Shown here one piece after another: positions 52,584 through 60,800 of a stretch of 64,000 nucleotides of DNA (positions are counted from its first letter, which is position 1; every line of letters begins with the position of its first letter). The translations under genes and the position numbers were made by a program. The notes beneath the pieces were generated by a model, which had not been told where the DNA came from, did not search any database, and was given only the letters and a program-made list of their open reading frames with translations. Source of the stretch: Nitrososphaerota archaeon (GTDB lineage Archaea > Thermoproteota > Nitrososphaeria > Nitrososphaerales > Nitrosopumilaceae); assembly GCA_013287585.1 (NCBI GenBank), contig JABDDN010000002.1, positions 1 through 64,000 on the forward strand. The letters are read 5' to 3'.

Positions 52584-53079
52584 GCATATACATTCCATGT
52601 TGAGGTTGAAAAATCTGCTCCCCTACCTCAATCTCTAGATTATTCATAACACCAACCAGTAGTTTCTTAAATATTTCAACTTCAGAATATGCCTGAATTG
52701 GAAAGTATAGGACATCATCACTGATCACAATTGGTTTGTGCCTGTTTCCTATAATATGACCTAGAGTAACTAATCCAGTTGGGTTTTTCTTTAATTTCTT
52801 TATTCTTATAGAAATCACTTTCTCTGGCAACTGTTCAATTATAATGAATTTTTTGAGATTTGATACTATAACATCGCCATGATGCAATCTTGTTCCAGAA
52901 TCAAGAATAAGACCTATATCTGTACCAAGATCTGTTTTCTTTCTAATTCTACTTCTTTCTAACTCAAGACGTGCTATTTTTAGTCTTTCACATCTTTTTT
53001 TGGATTCCATTTGTTTGAATTTAGTCATTAGTTTTTTGTCATCAAAAATATTTCCTATTACAGATATTATGGTAAGCAT
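52573..53079 (-). CDS. ureE: Urease nickel metallochaperone UreE
   Basis: 168 aa. An N-terminal peptide-binding-like domain (ERLKIARLELERSRIRKKT, TRLHHGDVI) is followed by the metal-binding domain with LGHIIGNRHKPIVI, whose GNxH is the conserved nickel site. The tail HGMYMHEH has only three His, so it lacks the long His-rich nickel store of many bacterial UreE. A TATA box at 53101-53110 gives a leaderless start. Confidence 0.93.
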   Translation of the reverse strand: MLTIISVIGNIFDDKKLMTKFKQMESKKRCERLKIARLELERSRIRKKTDLGTDIGLILDSGTRLHHGDVIVSNLKKFIIIEQLPEKVISIRIKKLKKNPTGLVTLGHIIGNRHKPIVISDDVLYFPIQAYSEVEIFKKLLVGVMNNLEIEVGEQIFQPQHGMYMHEH

Positions 53080-53154
53080 GACAGTCTAGATAATACTATG
53101 AAATTATATTTTGTGATCACAGTAATTTATTATAAATATTAAATACAACAGGTC
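53080..53154. promoter_or_regulatory. Divergent ureE / ureA promoter with 10-bp palindrome
   Basis: Only 75 bp separate the two start codons. The ureA TATA box (TTTATTATAAATATT, centre near 53131) and the ureE TATA box (AAATATAATTT on the minus strand, centre near 53106) each lie about 26 bp from the ATG, so both messages are leaderless. Exactly between them sits the perfect palindrome TGTGATCACA (53112-53121), overlapping the upstream BRE position of both promoters; one factor bound there could control both operons. Confidence 0.6.
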
Positions 53155-53472
53155 ATGATAGATATTGATATGATGCTTACCCCTAGAGAAATTGATAAAC
53201 TCTATATTTTTATGACGGCTGAAGTTGCACGAAGAAGAAAGGCAAGAGGGTTGAAGCTCAATTATGTAGAAGCTTTAGCGCTTATTGCAGATCACATCGT
53301 TGAGGGAGCTAGAGATGGAAAATCTGTTTCAGAACTAATGAGCTCAGGAAGAAAAGTGTTAACAAAAGATGATGTGTTACCTGGTGTTCCTGAGTTGATT
53401 AAAACAGTACAAACTGAAGCAACTTTTGATGATGGAACTAAGCTTGTCACAGTTCACGATCCCATAGTATAG
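53155..53472 (+). CDS. ureA: Urease gamma subunit
   Basis: 105 aa, typical Ure[43 protein letters not shown] and the C-terminal [18 protein letters not shown] are family signatures. First gene of ureABC, 2 bp before ureB. Urease hydrolyses urea to ammonia and carbamate; in an ammonia oxidiser the ammonia fuels energy metabolism. Confidence 0.97.
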   Translation: MIDIDMMLTPREIDKLYIFMTAEVARRRKARGLKLNYVEALALIADHIVEGARDGKSVSELMSSGRKVLTKDDVLPGVPELIKTVQTEATFDDGTKLVTVHDPIV

Positions 53473-53474
53473 CA

Positions 53475-53846
53475 ATGATCCCTGGAGAATATTTCTTAAA
53501 TGATACGCCTATTATTGCAAATAAAGGTAAGAAAACAATAAAGATCAAGATCAGTAATTCTGGAGACAGACCAATACAGGTAGGTTCTCATACACATTTC
53601 TTTGAAACTAACAAGGCTCTTGTCTTTTCTCGTGAGAAGGCATACGGTTATCATTTGAACATACCAGCAGGAACATCAGTTAGATTTGAACCAGGTGACA
53701 CAAAAGGGGTAGAACTAACAGAGTATGGTGGCATAAAAACAGTATATGGATTCAACGGTCTTGTTAATGGTAAACTCATTACTAAAAAGCAGACTGCATT
53801 AAAAAAAATGCGAAAAAAAGGATTCAAAAATATTGATCAGAAATGA
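53475..53846 (+). CDS. ureB: Urease beta subunit
   Basis: 123 aa. [39 protein letters not shown] and [10 protein letters not shown] are UreB signatures. Slightly longer than bacterial UreB because of a basic tail. Overlaps ureC by 4 bp (ATGA). Confidence 0.97.
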   Translation: MIPGEYFLNDTPIIANKGKKTIKIKISNSGDRPIQVGSHTHFFETNKALVFSREKAYGYHLNIPAGTSVRFEPGDTKGVELTEYGGIKTVYGFNGLVNGKLITKKQTALKKMRKKGFKNIDQK

Positions 53847-55555
53847 CATTGATAATTCCTAGAAAACAATATGTTGATCTTTATGGTCCTACCAAGGGTG
53901 ACAAAATTAGGCTAGCTGATACTGATCTTATAATTGAAATTGAAAAAGATTTTCAAAATTATGGAGACGAGATAGTTTTTGGTGGTGGTAAAAGTGCCAG
54001 AGATGGAATGGGACAAGCAAGTGGTGTTACTAGTAGAGGTGCACTTGATCTAGTAATAACAAATGCAATTATTATGGATCCTGTTCTTGGGATTATCAAA
54101 GTAGATATTGGTATTAAAAATGGGTTAATATTCGGAATAGGAAAAGCAGGTAATCCAAACGTTATGGATGGAGTAGACATGATAATATCTGCAAACACGG
54201 AGGTAATAGCTGGAGAACATACCATATGCACTCCTGGAATAATTGATACTCACATTCATTTTATTTCTCCACAACAAGTCGTAGAAGCAATTTGTAGTGG
54301 AACTACAACAATGATAGGTGGTGGCACAGGACCTGCTGATGGTACTAAAGCAACAACATGTACTCCCGGTCCTTGGAATATTCACAGAATGCTTGAAGCT
54401 CTTGATGACCTGCCACTAAATTTCGGTCTATTAGGAAAAGGAAATGATTCCATGGAACCTGCACTAATAGAACAAATTGCTGCAGGAGCTTGTGGTTTGA
54501 AATTACATGAAGATTGGGGTTCTACTCCTGCCACTATTGATGCAGCATTACGTGTTGCGGATAAAACTGACACTCAGGTAGCTATCCATACAGACACGCT
54601 AAATGAATGCGGTTTCGTTGATGATACTATTGAAGCAATAGCCGGAAGAACAATTCATACTTATCACACCGAAGGGGCTGGTGGTGGACATGCACCTGAT
54701 ATCATGAAAATAGCAGGTAAGAAAAACATCCTTCCTTCTTCTACAACTCCAACAAGACCGTTTACGGTTAATACTCTAGATGAGCACATAGATATGATGA
54801 TGGTTTGTCATCATCTAAATCCCTCTGTAAGAGAGGATGTGGCTTTTGCAGAGTCGAGAATCAGAGGTGAAACAATAGCTGCGGAAGATGTACTACATGA
54901 CATTGGTGCTCTAAGCATGTATTCCTCTGATAGTCAAGCAATGGGTAGAGTTGGAGAAGTAAGCATTAGAACATGGCAAACAGCCGATAAAATGAAAAAA
55001 ATGTCTGGTAGTTTAACAGAAGAATTAGGAGATAATGATAATCTTCGTGTGAAAAGATATCTTTCAAAGATCACCATCAACCCAGCAATAACACATGGAA
55101 TCTCTGATTATGTGGGTTCTTTAGAGCCAGGAAAATTAGCTGATATCGTGATTTGGAGTCCTGAGTTCTTTGGAGTGAAACCTAAAATGGTAATAAAAGG
55201 CGGGTTTATAGCTTATTCTTTAATGGGTGATCCCAATGCATCAATTCCAACACCTGAGCCAGTGTATTACCGTCCAATGTTTGGTGCACTTGGAAAGGCA
55301 ATACATACTACATCTGTAACTTTTACTTCAAAACTAGCAATACGAAATGGCCTATCAAAAAAAATAGGTTTGAAAAAGAAATTACTTCCAGTTAAAAATT
55401 GTAGAAAGATTGGTAAGAAAAATATGCTTTACAATAATCTAGTTCCAAAAATAGAGATTGATCCTGAAACTTACAAAGTTACAGTTGATGGAAAACTAGC
55501 GACAACAGAACCATCTCAAAAACTAGCCATGGCAAGATTGTATCACTTGTTTTAG
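53843..55555 (+). CDS. ureC: Urease alpha (catalytic) subunit
   Basis: 570 aa. Nickel ligands and catalytic residues are all recognisable: HIHFISP, the carbamylated Lys in [37 protein letters not shown]-type segment (here [17 protein letters not shown]), MVCHHLNP (flap His) and [12 protein letters not shown] (Asp ligand). Length and motif spacing are normal, so an active urease is expected. The stop TAG is followed at once by a TTCGACAATCGAA palindrome. Confidence 0.98.
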   Translation: MTLIIPRKQYVDLYGPTKGDKIRLADTDLIIEIEKDFQNYGDEIVFGGGKSARDGMGQASGVTSRGALDLVITNAIIMDPVLGIIKVDIGIKNGLIFGIGKAGNPNVMDGVDMIISANTEVIAGEHTICTPGIIDTHIHFISPQQVVEAICSGTTTMIGGGTGPADGTKATTCTPGPWNIHRMLEALDDLPLNFGLLGKGNDSMEPALIEQIAAGACGLKLHEDWGSTPATIDAALRVADKTDTQVAIHTDTLNECGFVDDTIEAIAGRTIHTYHTEGAGGGHAPDIMKIAGKKNILPSSTTPTRPFTVNTLDEHIDMMMVCHHLNPSVREDVAFAESRIRGETIAAEDVLHDIGALSMYSSDSQAMGRVGEVSIRTWQTADKMKKMSGSLTEELGDNDNLRVKRYLSKITINPAITHGISDYVGSLEPGKLADIVIWSPEFFGVKPKMVIKGGFIAYSLMGDPNASIPTPEPVYYRPMFGALGKAIHTTSVTFTSKLAIRNGLSKKIGLKKKLLPVKNCRKIGKKNMLYNNLVPKIEIDPETYKVTVDGKLATTEPSQKLAMARLYHLF

Positions 55556-55568
55556 TTCGACAATCGAA
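55556..55568. promoter_or_regulatory. Palindrome TTCGA-CAA-TCGAA (copy 1)
   Basis: TTCGACAATCGAA starts at the base after the ureC stop and lies about 6 bp before the TATA region (55574-55588) of the following 84-aa gene. 5-bp perfect arms with a 3-bp spacer. Identical to the copy after the parB-like gene. Confidence 0.5.
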
Positions 55569-55608
55569 AATCAATATATTTTTATATTTACTAAGTATAA
55601 ATTATATC

Positions 55609-55863
55609 ATGAATCCTGTCAATACACGTGATGAAGTTGAAAAAGCTGCCAAGAAAGCAACAGAATCACTCTATGGTACAGAAATCCAAGATTTCAAGAT
55701 AAGAGAACTCTTTGCATTACCAGAAAAGGGCCCCCAAGATTCATGGGATGTACAAGTGACTTTTCTGTTAAACAAATTGAAACACACTGTAGATTTGGTC
55801 ATTCAACAAAAAGACGGTCACATAACGAATGCAAGACTCATTGACACAATGGTTCCTTTATAG
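55609..55863 (+). CDS. 84-aa protein downstream of ureC, unknown
   Basis: Alpha-beta pattern: an N-terminal helix (TRDEVEKAAKKATESLYG), then strands (DFKIRELFALP, SWDVQVTFLLNKLKHTVDLVI, HITNARLIDTMVPL). Compact and probably cytosolic. A TATTTTTATATTT box (55574-55588) lies about 26 bp before the ATG, so it is a separate leaderless gene, with the TTCGA palindrome just upstream of its promoter. No family recognised; a urease-linked role is only positional. Confidence 0.6.
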   Translation: MNPVNTRDEVEKAAKKATESLYGTEIQDFKIRELFALPEKGPQDSWDVQVTFLLNKLKHTVDLVIQQKDGHITNARLIDTMVPL

Positions 55864-56013
55864 AATCATTGTCAAAAAATATTTTTAATTATTTTTTATA
55901 CAATCAATTTTTTCTCATATCTACAGAAAATCATCAAACGGAGGCAATCAAATCGTTGGTTTTATTTAAATACTAATTAAAGATTTTTAAAATAACCAAT
56001 TGATCACATCCTC

Positions 56014-56535
56014 ATGCCAAGTCAGGGATATGGAACCATAGGACTAAAACCTGCGATCATATCTGAACTACAAAAGGATACGGATGAATATTATCCTGGG
56101 ATGTTTCTTCCTAGCGCCTTGATAATTATGATGAATGAGGTAAAACGGAAGTACTATACAGTAGGGATGTATAACATAAAGATCGACTTCTCAGGAAGAT
56201 ATACTTCTTTAACAGTAAGATCAGATGTTAAAGAATGGTTTGAGGCAAATTATGAGATACTAAAGGAAAAATATGAAAAAAAATATAGAGCAAATAACTT
56301 TACAAAATTTGCAAGCATTTTCATGCTTAATATGTTTGAATCCAAGTCAGTCTCTCAAAACAACATCATCAAGCTAAAAGAGGCCGACTTTACATGGTTG
56401 ATTTCAGAATATATCCAAAGAAAGAAGGAATACGAAACAAAATACGGTATAAAAACATTCGAGCATTTTGCAGATATGTTTCTTAAAGACTTGTTAGAAA
56501 GAATCAACTCCGCAAAAAAAATATTAACGTTATAA
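56014..56535 (+). CDS. RHH-like / duplicated helical protein, unknown
   Basis: 173 aa. The N-terminus GYGTIGLKPAIISELQKDTD ... FLPSALIIMMNEVK resembles a ribbon-helix-helix DNA-binding unit. Two similar helical halves follow: EWFEANYEILKEKYEKKYRA..FTKFASIFMLNMFE and SEYIQRKKEYETKYG..TFEHFADMFLKDLLE, an internal duplication. Possibly a DNA-binding regulator; not identified. It has a TATTTAAATA-type promoter region upstream. Confidence 0.6.
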   Translation: MPSQGYGTIGLKPAIISELQKDTDEYYPGMFLPSALIIMMNEVKRKYYTVGMYNIKIDFSGRYTSLTVRSDVKEWFEANYEILKEKYEKKYRANNFTKFASIFMLNMFESKSVSQNNIIKLKEADFTWLISEYIQRKKEYETKYGIKTFEHFADMFLKDLLERINSAKKILTL

Positions 56536-56577
56536 AGTTCTGATTTTTCTACATTGTAGTATAAACAAAAACTACAC

Positions 56578-56871
56578 TTAATTTGACAAAGCAGGAAGAT
56601 CAAGAGTCATTTTCTCACCCAATCCTGCCTTTAGGAGCAGTCTGAAAGTTAATGAGATATCACTTCTTGTTATGTCTGGCATGTGAGTTACTCCTCCCTC
56701 ATGCTTTAGATCATTTATGAAATCAAATATTTCGTCTACTGTAACAGGTTCATTTTCAAATCCTAATTCATTGTTTACAGCATTATACGTTGCAATGTAA
56801 TAACTTAGAACAGATGCTTTGCTTAGAAATTCTTCAGTTTTTGTATCAAATCCAATACTGATTCTTTCCAT
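56578..56871 (-). CDS. 97-aa helical protein, unknown
   Basis: IGFDTKTEEFLSKASVLSYYIATYNAVNN, PVTVDEIFDFINDLKHEGG and SDISLTFRLLLKAGLGEKM suggest an all-helical fold. No family recognised. Upstream, GTAAACTAC (56921) and GTAATCTAC (56954) lie 33 bp apart, the same pair seen before the nickel permease, so it may belong to the same regulon. Confidence 0.5.
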   Translation of the reverse strand: MERISIGFDTKTEEFLSKASVLSYYIATYNAVNNELGFENEPVTVDEIFDFINDLKHEGGVTHMPDITRSDISLTFRLLLKAGLGEKMTLDLPALSN

Positions 56872-56920
56872 AGTTCAAACTACTACTTTCAAAAATGATT
56901 TAAAGTTTAGGGTAAAAAAT

Positions 56921-56962
56921 GTAAACTACTGATTTACAGCGGAAAAATGATGCGTAATCTAC
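56921..56962 (+). promoter_or_regulatory. Paired GTAA(A/T)CTAC elements, 33 bp apart
   Basis: GTAAACTAC at 56921-56929 and GTAATCTAC at 56954-56962. The second is part of TGCGTAATCTAC, whose exact 12-bp reverse complement occurs before agmatinase at 60728-60739. They lie 50-91 bp before the 97-aa gene and about 105-145 bp before the parB-like gene. Confidence 0.45.
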
Positions 56963-57065
56963 ATTTTACTTGAAAGTTGTTGTAAATATTGCATATTTGA
57001 GTGATAAAACGGTCTAAAACAAAGAGAAGGAAATTATAAATAGATTTAGTAATCAAATAGAATTT

Positions 57066-57815
57066 GTGAAGATCAAAAATATTCCTCTTAAGCTTATAGA
57101 TATAGCAGATGAAAATGTTCGAAAAGATCATCCTTTTGGAAAAGATGCTAGAGATCAATTAATTAAAGAACATTTGTCCAAGTTCGAACTACTGCAACCA
57201 GTGGTTGTTAGATTTGATAATGCAAGTAAGAGATACAAGCTGCTAATTGGTCGTAGAAGATTTCTATCACTAAGTGCAAAGGGATCAAGAGAGATACCTG
57301 CAGTAATAACTGAGCTTGAAGGTGCAGAAGCAGAAGCTGCATCATTGTTTGAAAATCTAATCCGTAAAGATCTACCACCAATTGAAAAAGCAAAGATGGT
57401 AAAGAAATTGGTGGATTCAACGGAATCAGGCATTACAGGTGTCTCTAAAAAATATGGATTATCAAAGAGTACGGTTAGTGAATGGCTAAGCGTTCTCACA
57501 TTAGCAGAACCATTGCAGCAAGCAATAGAAAGTGGAGAAATAACACTTTATGAAGCAATACAAATTGCAAGAAAGCCAAAATCACTGCAAGATAAATTGG
57601 TAAATGCAGTATCTAATGGAAAGCTTCAAGAAGTAATGATAAAAAGTGGAGTAAAACGTGGAGCACCAAAAGGTCTCTTGACCATCCGTCTTGTTTTCAA
57701 TCCTAAGAAGAAATTTGACAAAAAGATTTGGGATCAATTAAATGAACAAGCGTCTGAAAATGGACTTGAAGTCACTGATTATGTCAAGAATTTACTAGTA
57801 AAGCGTCTTAATTAG
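57066..57815 (+). CDS. ParB-like DNA-binding protein
   Basis: 249 aa from a GTG. ParB N-domain: LQPVVVRF, YKLLIGRRRFLS (GxRR of the CTP-binding motif), and LFENLIRKDLPPIEKAKMVKKLVD (the ENxxRxDLxPIE motif). Then a helix-turn-helix, ITGVSKKYGLSKSTVSEWLSVLTL, about residues 122-145. The C-terminus (FDKKIWDQLNEQASENGLEVTDYVKNLLVKRL) looks like a ribbon-helix-helix or dimerisation unit. No parA partner is nearby. It ends directly before a 17-bp palindrome, the place plasmid parS sites often occupy relative to parB. A partition, nucleoid or regulatory role is possible. Confidence 0.85.
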   Translation: MKIKNIPLKLIDIADENVRKDHPFGKDARDQLIKEHLSKFELLQPVVVRFDNASKRYKLLIGRRRFLSLSAKGSREIPAVITELEGAEAEAASLFENLIRKDLPPIEKAKMVKKLVDSTESGITGVSKKYGLSKSTVSEWLSVLTLAEPLQQAIESGEITLYEAIQIARKPKSLQDKLVNAVSNGKLQEVMIKSGVKRGAPKGLLTIRLVFNPKKKFDKKIWDQLNEQASENGLEVTDYVKNLLVKRLN

Positions 57816-57830
57816 TTCGACAATCGAACT
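57814..57830. promoter_or_regulatory. Palindrome AGTTCGA-CAA-TCGAACT (copy 2)
   Basis: AGTTCGACAATCGAACT has 7-bp perfect arms and begins inside the stop codon of the parB-like gene. The core TTCGACAATCGAA (57816-57828) is identical to copy 1. It is not followed by a clear T-run, and lies between convergent genes, which favours a protein-binding site over a promoter element. Confidence 0.5.
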
Positions 57831-57939
57831 CGTCGTTTAAGAGCAATTTTATGGTCATCTACATTGTACAGTATTGATAGTTACATTCTTTTGCGATATT
57901 TTTTATTATCATTACGTTTGAGAGTCTAAAATCGTCATT

Positions 57940-59532
57940 TTATGCTGCTCCTCCGTGATTACCTCTACCAACTTGTCTTATGTCAATAGGGTTAACCCAA
58001 TCTTTTACATCTGCACCGGTAACAACATCAGAATCATTTGGTATGAGATACACAACTTCATGTCGCGGTTGGTATCTCTTTTGTGTTGCAAGGCTTACCA
58101 ATATGAAAATTGGAAGCGAAACTAATGGTGGAATAATTGTATCTAGTCCAGCATAAGCTACATATGGACTAGTACTAGGAGCATTAGTGATAAGGAAGAA
58201 TAGGATTAATCTCAACACAGAACCTACAACAATTGATGCTACAGCTCCAGCTGCGTTTGATTTTTTCCAGAATGTTCCAAAGACTAGAGGTACAAGACAG
58301 CCTGCCAAGACAATATCAAATGCTAGTATCAAATAAACACCAGGTCTTGGAATTAGATAACCTAATGCAAAGGCAGTAAAGAACATCGGAATAACGAAAA
58401 GTCTAGTAGATAGCAACAATTGTCTGTCAGTTAGTTTTTCTCTTTTCAAAAATCTTGTAACTATGTTACGTTGTAACATGTTTCTTGCTAGCACACTAGC
58501 AATTGCTAACGTTCCTCCATTTGCTGTAGACATACCACAACTTATTGTACTTACAAGCATCAAGATACCAATTACTGCTGGCAGGTGCTTTATAGCTATA
58601 ATTGGATAGAGAGTGTACGGATCATCTTTGACAACCTGCGGTTCAAGCGTAAGTCCAATTATTCCCATCATTGTAGTAGGAATAAGTATCAAGAGAGTTA
58701 ATCCTGCAGCCATGTAAGAGCCCTTTTGAGCTGTTCGTCCACCATCTGCAGCAAATACACGTTCCATAAAGTCTAGTGCAACAATGTCTCCCACACCTAA
58801 CGATATTATGCTTGCCCAATTAACTAACGCACCATTACCAAGATCATACAGACCAGACATGTCCATGAAGTTACCAGGTGCATTTGCCACTATGGTTTCC
58901 AGTCCACCTGGAATAGGCGACCATGGGCCAATGAAAAAGATAAAGCCTGCCCAGAATCCAACCACTGCCAGATAGATGTGGAAGATATCAGTGTACGCAC
59001 ATGAGAATAACCCACCAAAATACGTATACAACAATACTACAACAGTAGAAATCAACATAGCATAAATCAACGGTATACCCAAAACTACAGATAGAATGTA
59101 ACCACTTGCACCAAGGTTTCCAGCTACAAGTACTATGAAACTTATTGACATCAAAGTGCCTGACATGACTTCAGTAACATTTCCATAACGCCTATAGTAG
59201 AAATCTGCTAGCGTAATCATATTCATTCGATTAAATCTTTTTCCAAAGAAAGCACCTGTTAAAACAAGACAAATCGCCAAACCAAGCGGTATGACTGCAC
59301 CGCCCCAGAACCCAAACGAAGCTGACAACGACACATTTCCAAGCGATGCATTACCATCAACTGCTTCAGAAACCAACATTGTGCCAATAAAAAATAATGG
59401 CAAGCTCTTACCTGCTACAATGTAACGTTTACTACTTTTCTTAACAAATTTTACTGCAAGAACACCAATGGCAGCAGTAGCAGCGACGAATAATAGAACT
59501 ATAACTGGATAATAGAGAGGTATATCCGCCAT
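57940..59532 (-). CDS. SSS-family sodium:solute symporter, urea transporter (DUR3-like) candidate
   Basis: 530 aa from ATG 59532 (MADIPLYYPVIVLLFV), placed by a TATA-rich element at 59553-59566; the open frame continues to 59619 but past the promoter. About 13-15 membrane helices. SKRYIVAGKSLPLFFIGTML, NMITLADFYYRRYGN, VSTISCGMSTANGGTLAIASVLARN and GSYMAAGLTLL are family blocks. The 'GLAFSSADG/SCGMSTANGGT' region and a soluble C-terminus fit DUR3-type urea permeases; proximity to urease supports urea, but other solutes cannot be excluded. Confidence 0.82.
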   Translation of the reverse strand: MADIPLYYPVIVLLFVAATAAIGVLAVKFVKKSSKRYIVAGKSLPLFFIGTMLVSEAVDGNASLGNVSLSASFGFWGGAVIPLGLAICLVLTGAFFGKRFNRMNMITLADFYYRRYGNVTEVMSGTLMSISFIVLVAGNLGASGYILSVVLGIPLIYAMLISTVVVLLYTYFGGLFSCAYTDIFHIYLAVVGFWAGFIFFIGPWSPIPGGLETIVANAPGNFMDMSGLYDLGNGALVNWASIISLGVGDIVALDFMERVFAADGGRTAQKGSYMAAGLTLLILIPTTMMGIIGLTLEPQVVKDDPYTLYPIIAIKHLPAVIGILMLVSTISCGMSTANGGTLAIASVLARNMLQRNIVTRFLKREKLTDRQLLLSTRLFVIPMFFTAFALGYLIPRPGVYLILAFDIVLAGCLVPLVFGTFWKKSNAAGAVASIVVGSVLRLILFFLITNAPSTSPYVAYAGLDTIIPPLVSLPIFILVSLATQKRYQPRHEVVYLIPNDSDVVTGADVKDWVNPIDIRQVGRGNHGGAA

Positions 59533-59552
59533 GTTCTTTGTAATTAGTAATT

Positions 59553-59566
59553 GTATATTATTAAAT
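59553..59566 (-). promoter_or_regulatory. TATA element of the SSS transporter gene
   Basis: Minus-strand TTTAATAATATA-type element about 26 bp before the ATG at 59532. It decides the start against longer in-frame options. A TTCGA palindrome lies about 37 bp further upstream, in the position of an activator site. Confidence 0.5.
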
Positions 59567-59593
59567 ATGACGGTTTTGAGTCTTTTCAGATAG

Positions 59594-59606
59594 TTCGACT
59601 GTCGAA
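59594..59606. promoter_or_regulatory. Palindrome TTCGA-CTG-TCGAA (copy 3)
   Basis: TTCGACTGTCGAA, same arms as copies 1 and 2 with a different 3-bp spacer, about 62-74 bp before the transporter start codon. It also lies about 110 bp after the end of the zinc-finger gene, so a role for that gene is less likely. Confidence 0.5.
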
Positions 59607-59718
59607 TATCAATATACAAAATTCAAAAAAAAGGCTAAGAAATTGTGTTTTTTGTGGATTTGTCAATTGTTCAAACACTCAACATGAGCAATAACAGATT
59701 AGAACCAGAAAAGGAAAA

Positions 59719-59901
59719 TTATATTCTATGATCTCTGGCCATGTGCATTCGAAATGCGGATTCATTTTCAAATGATTCATCACATGTTATACACAAATAG
59801 GTAGTTTTTTTATCATGCAAGTCTTGAGCGTGTTTTAAAAGATCTTCCCTATCTTTGAAAATAGCACCACATGCTCCACAGCCATATTTTGTGCCAAACA
59901 T
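59719..59901 (-). CDS. Two-finger C2H2 zinc-finger protein
   Basis: 60 aa. CGACGAIFKDREDLLKHAQDLH and CITCDESFENESAFRMHMARDH are two classical C2H2 fingers (C-x2-C-x12-H-x3/4-H). Such tiny C2H2 proteins are widespread in ammonia-oxidising archaea and probably bind nucleic acid. Single-gene unit. Confidence 0.75.
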   Translation of the reverse strand: MFGTKYGCGACGAIFKDREDLLKHAQDLHDKKTTYLCITCDESFENESAFRMHMARDHRI

Positions 59902-59998
59902 TCTCTTAATAGCAAGTTCTCAATTAATAAATTTCTTCTTCATGTAGTTAAGACAGATTCTTTATGTTCATGGGCTATTGTACTAGGTAAATAAATAA

Positions 59999-60508
59999 TT
60001 ATGTCATTTTCTTTAGCTTTGAATAAAGGAATGGATCAAGTTTCCTTGCTGTATCAAAACACTTTTGTCCTTCATTAGCTTTATTTAGCATTGCTAACGC
60101 CCTACCTTTGTTATACCAAGCTTTTGCGTACTTTTCATTGTTCTCTATTGCTCTATCAAAGCATTCAATTGCTTCCACTAACCTTTTTAATTTAATCAAT
60201 GTCAATCCTTTATTATGCCATGTAATAGGATTGGTAGAATCAATTGCAATTGCATGAGAAAATGATTCTAAAGCCTCATCTGTTCTTCCCAATTTATCTA
60301 AAATCAAACCTTTATCACCCCATGCAAAATCATTGTTTGGTGAAACCTGTATAGCTTTATCAAAATATTCCAAGGCTTTCTCTGGTTGTCTTTGATTTGC
60401 CAGATCTTCACCATACTTGACATATTCTTCAGAAGCTTCTTTTCTGCTATGCCTAAATTTGTATTCTGGAGAAGATAAATTATTTTTTTTTCTTAACCAG
60501 CTAAACAT
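59999..60508 (-). CDS. TPR-repeat protein
   Basis: 169 aa with three to four tetratricopeptide repeats: ALEYFDKAIQVSPNNDFAWGDKGLILDKLGR, ALESFSHAIAIDSTNPITWHNKGL, AIECFDRAIENNEKYAKAWYNKGRALAML. The N-terminus is short and basic. A protein-interaction adaptor; partner unknown. Confidence 0.85.
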   Translation of the reverse strand: MFSWLRKKNNLSSPEYKFRHSRKEASEEYVKYGEDLANQRQPEKALEYFDKAIQVSPNNDFAWGDKGLILDKLGRTDEALESFSHAIAIDSTNPITWHNKGLTLIKLKRLVEAIECFDRAIENNEKYAKAWYNKGRALAMLNKANEGQKCFDTARKLDPFLYSKLKKMT

Positions 60509-60519
60509 ATTGAATAACT

Positions 60520-60651
60520 CTATGTATTTTCTGTTTTATGCAATTCATCTTCTTTTTTGTCCCCCTTAAGGCCTACAGTTCCCATGAACAAAAAGAAACC
60601 GCTTGCAACTAATATTGCTGCAAACATTGCATAAACTCCTGTTAAATCCAT
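60520..60651 (-). CDS. 43-aa single-TM protein
   Basis: MDLTGVYAMFAAILVASGFF is one hydrophobic helix, followed by a charged tail (GDKKEDELHKTENT). A TTTTAAATAC box (minus strand, about 60672-60681) lies 26 bp before the ATG, which supports expression as a leaderless small gene. Function unknown. Confidence 0.55.
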   Translation of the reverse strand: MDLTGVYAMFAAILVASGFFLFMGTVGLKGDKKEDELHKTENT

Positions 60652-60727
60652 TAGGACATTATTAATTCTAATGTATTTAAAATTTTATTGCATCAAGTTT
60701 TCAGACAAATTTTTTCTGAAATAACAC

Positions 60728-60736
60728 GTAGATTAC
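60728..60736 (-). promoter_or_regulatory. GTAATCTAC element (minus strand) before agmatinase, distal
   Basis: Reads GTAGATTAC on the plus strand at 60728-60736, inside GTAGATTACGCA, the 12-bp reverse complement of 56951-56962. About 120 bp before the agmatinase ATG. Confidence 0.4.
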
Positions 60737-60775
60737 GCAGTATTCACCATAATTTGAAAATCAAATACGAAAAAG

Positions 60776-60788
60776 TTCGACTGCAGAA
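60776..60788. promoter_or_regulatory. Degenerate TTCGA palindrome (copy 4)
   Basis: TTCGACTGCAGAA matches copy 3 at 11 of 13 positions, with the right arm altered. It lies about 70-80 bp before the agmatinase start, similar to copy 3 before the transporter. Confidence 0.35.
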
Positions 60789-60800
60789 CTATTCGAAAAC

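Noticed and set aside
55556-55568. Palindromes as simple transcription terminators
   Set aside because: Copies 1 and 2 follow stop codons, but neither has an immediate T-run, and copy 3 lies upstream of a promoter; the same sequence in these different contexts fits a protein-binding site better. Not fully excluded.
57181-57190. AGTTCGAACT inside the parB-like gene as a further palindrome copy
   Set aside because: It lacks the 3-bp spacer and is within coding sequence; probably chance.
57940-59619. Transporter starting at 59619
   Set aside because: The extra 29 residues are encoded within and upstream of the TATA-rich promoter; the start at 59532 gives a normal leaderless gene.
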